Below, piece by piece: positions 58,214-64,000 of a DNA stretch of 64,000 bases. The stretch's first letter is position 1; each line of letters begins with the position of its first letter. The stretch is taken from NCBI GenBank assembly GCA_964353335.1, contig CAYGVI010000002.1:105473-169472 (forward strand), written 5' to 3'. Origin of the DNA: JAWAAW01 sp964353335 (lineage in GTDB: Archaea; Nanobdellota; Nanobdellia; Woesearchaeales; ARS49). A program made the position numbers and the translations under genes. The notes below the pieces were generated by a model. It searched no databases. It was not told where the DNA came from and worked only from the letters and a program-made list of their open reading frames with translations.

Positions 58214-59149
58214 ATGACTGGTTGGCAGAAACTTGAAAGTCGGATTGAAGACTCCCTTGAGCGTATTCTTGAGATAGGGCTTGTCAGCATAGCCAACAGC
58301 AAGGACAAAAGGCTCAGGAGGAATGTCGCAAAGCAGTTGCTTGCAGCTGCAATTCTTGCATCACCTTTGAATGATGATGATTTCACCAGGAAGGCTCTTG
58401 CGCTGTATGCAGGCAAAACTGCCAGTCATTATGTTTCCAAGCCAAAAAGGCATTACTCTGCAAAGCCCGCTGTAAAAAAGCCAGCGCCTGAAAAGCAGTA
58501 TCACAAGCCTGCGCCTGCCGTAACACCAGCGCCGGTTGCAAAGCCAAAAATGCATTATGAAGCAGCGCCTGCAGTAAAGCCAGCGCCTGTTGCAAAACCA
58601 GAACCGGCAAGGAATTATTCCCCGCCTGCACCGAGAATTAAACACGCTGAAAAGTCGGCAGAGCTTGAAGCAAGGGTTGAAAATTCTTCTCCTGCAGCCT
58701 CTGAAAAGAAAATGACCATTGCGAGGATTATCCGCAATGCTGTGTTTGAGGTTTATAGCTTTGTCCCTGACAATGAAAGGGTTCAGTCATACAGGGCAAA
58801 ATACAAGGATGTCATTGCAAAACACAGCATAAAGACAGGCAGACGCCAGCAAGTCGCAAATCCTGGCAGTATGGCATACGCACTCGTTGAGCTTTTGAGG
58901 CAGGAAAAGGACAGCACAATCCATCCAAGGCTCGCAAGTGTCAGCGGAAAAGTCCTCAGTATCGACGATGTGCGGGTAATGGGCAAGATGACATACGAGC
59001 AAATGCGCACCTGCCTGCAGGATGAGAAGTTCAAGAAGGCTCTTGGCAATGTGGTCACGAGCAGTCAGGGCGGCGTGAAAACTGCAGGATATCTTCTGGA
59101 AAATGTTGAAGCCGCACTCGGCATGGTGACTGGCAATGCCCAAAGGTAA
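58214..59149 (+). CDS. Unknown protein, partner gene of the sigma-like factor
   Basis: About 311 residues. Helical N-terminal domain (about 1-65; WQKLESRIEDSLERILEIG), an Ala/Pro/Lys linker with repeated PAPVAKP units (about 75-150), and a helical C-terminal domain (about 175-311). Not recognised. The C-terminal part has a DDV segment (SIDDVRVMGKMTYEQM) that weakly recalls HVDDVGLFQRLSLEEL in the next protein. It overlaps that gene by 14 bp and is preceded by CTTATAAA about 38 bp before ATG 58214. Confidence 0.6.
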   Translation: MTGWQKLESRIEDSLERILEIGLVSIANSKDKRLRRNVAKQLLAAAILASPLNDDDFTRKALALYAGKTASHYVSKPKRHYSAKPAVKKPAPEKQYHKPAPAVTPAPVAKPKMHYEAAPAVKPAPVAKPEPARNYSPPAPRIKHAEKSAELEARVENSSPAASEKKMTIARIIRNAVFEVYSFVPDNERVQSYRAKYKDVIAKHSIKTGRRQQVANPGSMAYALVELLRQEKDSTIHPRLASVSGKVLSIDDVRVMGKMTYEQMRTCLQDEKFKKALGNVVTSSQGGVKTAGYLLENVEAALGMVTGNAQR

Positions 59150-61472
59150 GTTCTACGGTGCTGTTACCGCAGCGGATTATGACAAGGAATACCTTTGCGC
59201 GATGGAAGTGCCGCAGGTTTTCCCCTGCGTTGACGCTGTTGACATTTACGAGGGATTCTCAAGGCACAGGAACCTGAACAGGACACTTGGCGTGGAAAGC
59301 CAGACTTTCAGGGACATGATTCACGTCGATGATGTTGGGCTTTTTCAGCGGCTGAGCCTTGAGGAGCTGGCTAACGCGTTTGACATCACGGATACGGCGC
59401 CTGTCCAGGAGTTTTTCAAAAGCAAGTATGGAAACAGCCTTGGCTCATCAAAATCAGTCCTTATCGCAGACTTTCAGGCGTATGTTGAACAGGCAAGGGA
59501 AAAAATCTTCAAGTCATATCCTGAAAACAATGGCCAGGTTGCATCGACGCCATTCCTCAGGATTAATTGCATTGCACTGCCTGAATATTTCAGGGTCAAG
59601 GGCGGGATTCCGATAAGCCTGCTGAAGGATGTTTACACCGCAATCTCAACAGACCTCAAGGAAACAGCCCTGCTTCCAAAGAACAGGCGCTCAGGGCTTG
59701 TAAGCCAGCGTTACAGAAACCTCGCTTTTATCGAGGAGCAGAGAGAGCCTGGCGAGGAATACCTGCCGATAAGGAAGGCATTGAGGGCTACAAAACCTTA
59801 TCTTGATTATCACAGGATAAAGCAGGCGGCAGAATATCACAAGGTTGCGACAATAATGCGCAATGGCAACACATTTTACAATTTTGCAGACCTGAAAAAG
59901 CTGATTGACGAGCAAAGGTTTGCAAAAGAGGGCAACATTGTCAAGAGGGCTGTTGAAAGGGAGCTTGCCAAATCAATCCCGCACGGATTGCTGAGCAAGT
60001 GGGTTGCTGCAGGGGTTGTTTCGTACACAGCAGTTCTCGGTGTTGTTGGCAATTCTGACTATGAGAAAGTCGAAAAGGTAAGGGACCAGCTTGAGCAGGT
60101 AGGGGTGAAGGTTTCTGAAATAGACATTGACCACGTATTTGATATTATCAAAAAGGGAATCAACCTCGACCCCCCAAAGAACAGGGTGGAGGATGCAATC
60201 CCGTATTATTTCAAGAAAGTCGCAAATGCCAGGGTAATGAGCGCGGAAAAGCAGAAGGAAATCTGCAACACGATGAATGAGCACAGGGAAAAATTCATGT
60301 ATCTCACGCTCAGGAACCCCCACGCCGCAGCTGCGGTCGCAAAGGAGATTCTCTCGCTTATTGAATCAGGGGATTTGCGCCAGTCAACAAGCGTTTTTGA
60401 GTGCGACGCGTATAAGGCAAGCGCGAAGATGGGCGCCTGGAAAAGCGTCACAGCCAGGCTGGAACTGCGCGCTCAAAGGGCTGTGAATCTTGAGAACGCG
60501 CTGAAAGAGAAAACAGGCAAAAGCAGGGAGTATTTGCTGAAAGAATACGAGAAGCTCGAGGACGAAGTGGTGCAGATTTACAGGATGAACAAGTTACGGC
60601 CGCGAACCCTTATTCCTATTGTCTCAAGATACGTCGCTGACAAACCGCACATTAGTTCGCGTGACCGCCGCAGGGAGGCAATCAAGAGCTACGCAATTTA
60701 CCGCGAATCGCGCGACACCCTTGTCCTGCAGATTGCAAAGCTAAGCGCGTTCTGGGCAAAGAAATACGCGACAAGGGGAACGCACGGAAGCTTCACTGAC
60801 CGCTGGATTGACCTGATAAGCCACGCAAACATAGGCGCAATGACCGCTATTGACAAGTGGGACCCTGAACTCGGAAAACTTACAACGTACGCAAGCTGGT
60901 GGATAAAGCAAAGCGTCACCAGATATATTGACGAAGTGCAGGGGCTTGGGTTGCGAAGGCCTATTCATATAAGGGAGCTGCTAGGAAAGTATCTCAAGGA
61001 AGTTGATAAATTTATCCAGACCAACTACCAGGAGCCGTCAATAAATGAAATCGCGGAAAGAATGGGCATGACGCCCTGGCAGATGTGCAAGCTTAGAGGC
61101 TGGGCAAAAAGGTTTTCATCCATTGACAACGCAATTTCAGAGGACGATGACTCTGTAATCGGAGATTTTCTTGGGCGGCTTGACCCCAGGCTGGAAAGCG
61201 CTGGCGAGGCGCTGAACAACCAGGAGCTCTGGGGATATCTTGAGCAGATTCTCAAGCCAAAACAGCTGCAAGTGATTCGGGAAAGGTTTGTCCAGCGCAG
61301 GACTCTCGAGGAAATCGGGGAAATAATGAAAGTGACAAGGGAGCGCGTCAGGCAGATTGAGAAAGTTGCGCTTGGAAGGCTTCAGCACCCCCAGCACAAG
61401 CAGGCACTGGAGCGCATTGCCAGCTCATCAAACGTATTGGACGAAACAAAAGCAGCAGGTAGCACAAGCTAA
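59136..61472 (+). CDS. Sigma-70 family factor with large N-terminal extension
   Basis: 778 residues. About 1-510: unrecognised, mostly helical. About 519-605: sigma region 2, with the dipole LISHANIGAMTAIDKWDPELG and the region 2.4 block LTTYASWWIKQSVTRYI, keeping the Trp pair used in melting and the Gln/Thr used for -10 contact. About 606-665: region 3 (IRELLGKYLKEVDKF). About 690-760: region 4, with TLEEIGEIMKVTRERVRQIE, identical to bacterial sigma at TRER-RQIE. It should bind polymerase and promoter DNA. It overlaps an unknown gene, from an archaeal TATA promoter, in a genome with TFB. Confidence 0.9.
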   Translation: MPKGKFYGAVTAADYDKEYLCAMEVPQVFPCVDAVDIYEGFSRHRNLNRTLGVESQTFRDMIHVDDVGLFQRLSLEELANAFDITDTAPVQEFFKSKYGNSLGSSKSVLIADFQAYVEQAREKIFKSYPENNGQVASTPFLRINCIALPEYFRVKGGIPISLLKDVYTAISTDLKETALLPKNRRSGLVSQRYRNLAFIEEQREPGEEYLPIRKALRATKPYLDYHRIKQAAEYHKVATIMRNGNTFYNFADLKKLIDEQRFAKEGNIVKRAVERELAKSIPHGLLSKWVAAGVVSYTAVLGVVGNSDYEKVEKVRDQLEQVGVKVSEIDIDHVFDIIKKGINLDPPKNRVEDAIPYYFKKVANARVMSAEKQKEICNTMNEHREKFMYLTLRNPHAAAAVAKEILSLIESGDLRQSTSVFECDAYKASAKMGAWKSVTARLELRAQRAVNLENALKEKTGKSREYLLKEYEKLEDEVVQIYRMNKLRPRTLIPIVSRYVADKPHISSRDRRREAIKSYAIYRESRDTLVLQIAKLSAFWAKKYATRGTHGSFTDRWIDLISHANIGAMTAIDKWDPELGKLTTYASWWIKQSVTRYIDEVQGLGLRRPIHIRELLGKYLKEVDKFIQTNYQEPSINEIAERMGMTPWQMCKLRGWAKRFSSIDNAISEDDDSVIGDFLGRLDPRLESAGEALNNQELWGYLEQILKPKQLQVIRERFVQRRTLEEIGEIMKVTRERVRQIEKVALGRLQHPQHKQALERIASSSNVLDETKAAGSTS

Positions 61473-61511
61473 TTCTGTAAGAGCTTCATTCGACAACCAC
61501 TACAAATAACG

Positions 61512-61585
61512 GGCGCTTACAGCGCCAGAGACAGAACGATTCATGGAAAAATTATCAGTATGGTTGGTCTCTGTGGCGTAGCCAC
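61512..61585. ncRNA. Structured intergenic element
   Basis: Three helices follow each other without unpaired bases between them: GGCGCT-TAC-AGCGCC (61512-61526), AGAGAC (61527-61532) with GTCTCT (61567-61572) around a 34-nt loop, and GTGGC-GTA-GCCAC (61573-61585). It lies between the sigma gene and tRNA-Val. Either a small RNA or a compact 3' end. Confidence 0.45.
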
Positions 61586-61621
61586 CCCATTTATTGGAGT
61601 TTATAATTAATGAAGAACTCA

Positions 61622-61694
61622 TGAGCCCGGCCAGATTCGAACTGGCGACCTCCTCGACGTCAACGAGGCGTTATGACCGCTAAACTACGGGCTC
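61622..61694 (-). tRNA. tRNA-Val(GAC)
   Basis: 73 nt. Acceptor GAGCCCG / CGGGCTC with A73, D arm GTTT AGCGGTCA TAAC, anticodon arm CCTCG TTGACGT CGAGG with anticodon GAC, variable AGGTC, T arm GCCAG TTCGAAT CTGGC. No intron; CCA not encoded. Confidence 0.88.
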
Positions 61695-61747
61695 GAATAG
61701 GATAGCGTTCCCTCTGCTCTGTATTTAAAGATTTTGAAAAAATAAAA

Positions 61748-62929
61748 TTAATCGAGCAGATTTCCCCAGTCGCCGTCAGACGCAGATGATGCCATAGTTA
61801 CCTGCGGCCTTTCAACGCGCTGCAGCTTTCCGCCTGTGAGCGTCTGCAGGTCAAGAGTCATCTGGATTTCCCTCTCGATGTTCTTGAGCATTGGCTCATC
61901 CTTTTGCGTGCAGAAGCTGATGGCATCGCCTTCCTCTCCAGCCCTTCCTGTCCTGCCAATGCGGTGGATGTAGTCCTTTGGGTTCTTTGGAAGGTCATAG
62001 TTGATGACGTGCGAGACGTCGTCAATGTGCAGTCCCCTTGCCGCAACGTCTGTGGCGACGAGGATATTGAACCTGCCTTCCTTGAAATCCTGTATTACGA
62101 CGTTCCTGCGCTGCTGGCTCAGTGCCGAGTGCAGGCTTCCGACGCAGAATCCCTTGTTTCTGAGGATTCTGCCGAGCGAATCCGCCCAGCTTTTTGTGTT
62201 GCAGAAAATTATGGATTTCTTCACGTCAGGCTTTCTCAAGACCTTCACGAGCGTGTCGAGCTTTTCCTTCTGGTCAAGCCCGTAGCACACCTGCCTGATT
62301 TTCTTGACTGTGATTTCGTCCTGCTCGAGCATAATCCTTTTCGCGTCAGGCTTCATGCAGTCCTCTGTAAGCATCACGATTTCCGCAGGCATTGTTGCCG
62401 AGAACATTGTTGTCTGCCTGTCCTTTGGAGTCGCGCTGAGGATTCTGTGGACGTCCTCTATGAAGCCCATGTCAAGCATTCTGTCTGCCTCGTCAAGAAC
62501 TACCCAGCGAATCTTTGAAAAGTCAATTGTGCCGCGCTCCATGTGGTCAAGAATCCTTCCTGGAGTTCCGACGACAATCTGGACGCCCTGCTCAAGCTTT
62601 TCCATCTGCGGGTTAATGCTCACTCCGCCGTAAATCGTGATAGACGTGACGTTTTTGTCAAGCTTTCTGATTTCCTTCTCTGTCTGCAGTGCGAGCTCCC
62701 TTGTCGGCGCGAGGACCAGTGCCTGCAGGCCGTGAGGGTGCAAATGCTCCATTATAGGAAGCAAGAATGCTATTGTCTTTCCCGACCCTGTCTTTGAACG
62801 GACTATGATGTCCTTTCCTGTCATCATAACAGGGATTGTCTTTTCCTGGACATTTGTCGGCTCTGTAATATTTTGTTTGCTTAATGCCTCTATAAAGTGA
62901 GGTTTCAAATTCATCTCTGTAAATTTCAT
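61748..62929 (-). CDS. DEAD-box RNA helicase
   Basis: 393 residues. Full set: Q motif region, SKTGSGKT, APTRELALQ, GTPGRILDHM, VLDEADRMLDMGF, FSATMP, FCNTKSWADSLG, ATDVAARGLHIDDVSHV and HRIGRTGRAG. It unwinds RNA, likely in ribosome assembly or mRNA decay. The mRNA has a long leader (62930 to about 63060) with strong stem-loops that overlap near the start codon, so self-control is plausible. Confidence 0.95.
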   Translation of the reverse strand: MKFTEMNLKPHFIEALSKQNITEPTNVQEKTIPVMMTGKDIIVRSKTGSGKTIAFLLPIMEHLHPHGLQALVLAPTRELALQTEKEIRKLDKNVTSITIYGGVSINPQMEKLEQGVQIVVGTPGRILDHMERGTIDFSKIRWVVLDEADRMLDMGFIEDVHRILSATPKDRQTTMFSATMPAEIVMLTEDCMKPDAKRIMLEQDEITVKKIRQVCYGLDQKEKLDTLVKVLRKPDVKKSIIFCNTKSWADSLGRILRNKGFCVGSLHSALSQQRRNVVIQDFKEGRFNILVATDVAARGLHIDDVSHVINYDLPKNPKDYIHRIGRTGRAGEEGDAISFCTQKDEPMLKNIEREIQMTLDLQTLTGGKLQRVERPQVTMASSASDGDWGNLLD

Positions 62930-63060
62930 TGTTTCTGCTCCGAAACCAAGTTACCTGGTTTCTATCTTTTGTTTACCATCGACAAAAGATAGACCAGGAA
63001 GAACAAGTCTTCCAACACAGCACCAGTTTTCTTGTGCCGTGCTACCTTTTGTCTCTGCTG
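62930..63060 (-). promoter_or_regulatory. Structured leader of the DEAD-box gene
   Basis: The nearest strong TATA is TTTATATAC at about 63081-63090, giving a 130-nt leader. CCTGGT-tt-CTATCTTTTGT (62954-62972) pairs with ACAAAAGATAG-ACCAGG (62982-62998), 17 bp with a 2-nt bulge. A rival stem, AAACCA (62943-62948) with TGGTTT (62956-62961), uses the same bases. Switching could set access to the start. Confidence 0.5.
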
Positions 63061-63107
63061 TATACAACCTATATACTCCAGTATATAAATGTATCGTTTG
63101 GGTGTGT

Positions 63108-63220
63108 CAAGAACCGCCCCAGTAATAAAGTATCAGGGAGTGTTTTAACCGACGATAAAGCGGTTCTTGAGCACACTCGGAAATCCGCCCAAAACCCAGT
63201 AAAGGCTGGCGGATTTCCGA
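63108..63220. repeat. Repeat element E2, compound hairpin
   Basis: CAAGAACCGC (63108-63117) pairs with GCGGTTCTTG (63160-63169), then AGCACACTCGGAAA runs into a 13-bp hairpin: TCGGAAATCCGCC (63177-63189) with GGCGGATTTCCGA (63208-63220), loop 18 nt. The outer arms and the 24-base right core match element E1 (47636-47736) apart from 2 bases. The last gene of the window starts 43 bp after it. Confidence 0.6.
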
Positions 63221-63262
63221 TGTTTAAAAGCATTTATATATCCTATATCCTCATTAAGGGCA

Positions 63263-64000
63263 ATGGAAAAGAGGTTTGACGTGATAGTAATAGGTGCTGG
63301 CTCAGGGCTGATAATCTCTTCTTATGCTGCTGAGCGCGGGTTAAAGGTGGCAGTTGTTGAGCAGTCTGCTTTTGGCGGCACTTGTTTGAACCGCGGGTGC
63401 ATTCCTAGCAAGATGCTTATCCGCAGCGCTGATGTAATGGATGAGATAAAGCGCGCCCAATTGCTGGGCATAAATGCCAAAGTTCTTGGGATTGACTGGA
63501 ATTTTATAATAAAAAGGGCAAATGGCTTTGTTGACAAAGAAGCCCGCGAGCTTGAGCAAGCCAACAAGAGCGACAAAAACACCACCGTCTACAAAACAAC
63601 TGCAAAATTTGTCGGCAAAAAGAAGCTAAAGGTCGGAAAAGATGTCATTACCGCTGACAAAATCTTTATCTGCGCAGGAACAAGGCCTTCAATACCGCAG
63701 ATTCCTGGTTTGGACAAGGTAAATTACATAACTTCTGACGAGGCAATGAGACTGCAAAAACAGCCGGCAAGCCTTGTGATAATAGGCGGCGGCTACATTG
63801 CTGCAGAACTGGCTCACTTCTTTGGCTCCATGGGCACAAAAGTGACTGTTTTGCAGAGGAGCGGCTGGCTTGTCACAGCAGAGGACGCTGAAATCGCGCA
63901 GGCATTTACAAAAGTGTTTGCAAAAAAGCACAACGTAATTCTTAACGCAACAACAGAAAGGGTGTTTAAGCAGGGCAAAAACATTGCTGTTGAATACTCT
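63263..64000 (+). CDS. Pyridine-nucleotide disulfide oxidoreductase, partial
   Basis: 246 residues to the window edge. FAD-binding VIVIGAGSGLIIS, redox-active disulfide GGTCLNRGCIPSK, ICAGTRPSIP and the NAD-binding start LVIIGGGYIAAELAHFF. Dihydrolipoamide dehydrogenase/mercuric reductase group; exact type needs the missing C-terminus. TATA (TTTATATA) 26 bp before ATG. Confidence 0.9.
   Translation, partial: MEKRFDVIVIGAGSGLIISSYAAERGLKVAVVEQSAFGGTCLNRGCIPSKMLIRSADVMDEIKRAQLLGINAKVLGIDWNFIIKRANGFVDKEARELEQANKSDKNTTVYKTTAKFVGKKKLKVGKDVITADKIFICAGTRPSIPQIPGLDKVNYITSDEAMRLQKQPASLVIIGGGYIAAELAHFFGSMGTKVTVLQRSGWLVTAEDAEIAQAFTKVFAKKHNVILNATTERVFKQGKNIAVEYS

Overview
The window is archaeal. It carries a TFB transcription factor, RNA polymerase subunit K, a family-B DNA polymerase with a C-terminal PCNA-binding tail, the Rrp4/Rrp41/Rrp42 exosome with proteasome alpha, SBDS and Pop5, ribosomal proteins S6e, S19e, L31e and L39e, Cbf5, Pth2 and archaeal AMP phosphorylase. 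Most genes have a TATA box centred about 26 bp before the start codon, so they are probably leaderless; a minority have a GGAGG or GGTGAG ribosome-binding site. Compact, often overlapping genes, many small membrane proteins, several lipobox proteins and broken-up tRNA genes suggest a DPANN-type lineage. The exact phylum cannot be read from this window.

Layout. 1-5.2 kb (minus strand): three surface or membrane genes, a double Fis-type HTH regulator, an S-layer-like lipoprotein, a tRNA-Lys with two introns overlapped by a LAGLIDADG endonuclease gene, and three receiver-domain genes. 5.4-10.2 kb: RNase P/proteasome/exosome/RpoK operon. 10.3-19.7 kb: accessory genes, including cysteine-repeat surface proteins and an HTH + PIN-like + two membrane protein operon. 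19.7-27.1 kb: MoxR-DUF58-vWA operon with a double hairpin in the MoxR leader. 27.2-32.4 kb: small genes, VapBC, Cbf5 and an intron-bearing tRNA-like gene. 32.5-46.5 kb: PolB, S6e, Pth2, signal peptidase, ThrRS, S19e-L39e-L31e, IleRS, an archaemetzincin-like protease and a queuosine-salvage hydrolase homologue. 46.6-51.5 kb: secreted modular proteins, a methyltransferase-kinase fusion and a PAS-STAS protein. 51.5-58.1 kb: phosphoesterase, TFB, Trm112-like protein, ion-channel genes, tRNA-Ser, AMP phosphorylase and an AI-2E family transporter. 58.2-61.5 kb: a two-gene operon ending in a sigma-70-like factor. 61.5-64 kb: a structured intergenic element, tRNA-Val, a DEAD-box helicase with a long structured leader, and a flavin disulfide reductase cut by the window edge.

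The strongest discovery candidate is the 778-residue protein at 59136-61472. Its C-terminal third has sigma-70 regions 2, 3 and 4 with the promoter-melting and DNA-recognition residues kept, in a genome that also encodes TFB. It is co-transcribed with an unknown protein from an archaeal-type promoter. Other strong signals are tRNA introns at unusual positions (30/31 in tRNA-Lys, T-loop in a type II tRNA-like gene), an endonuclease gene whose stop codon lies inside tRNA-Lys, two stem-loops with different stems but matching loops before MoxR, and four TTCCGG repeats spaced 21, 21 and 31 bp.
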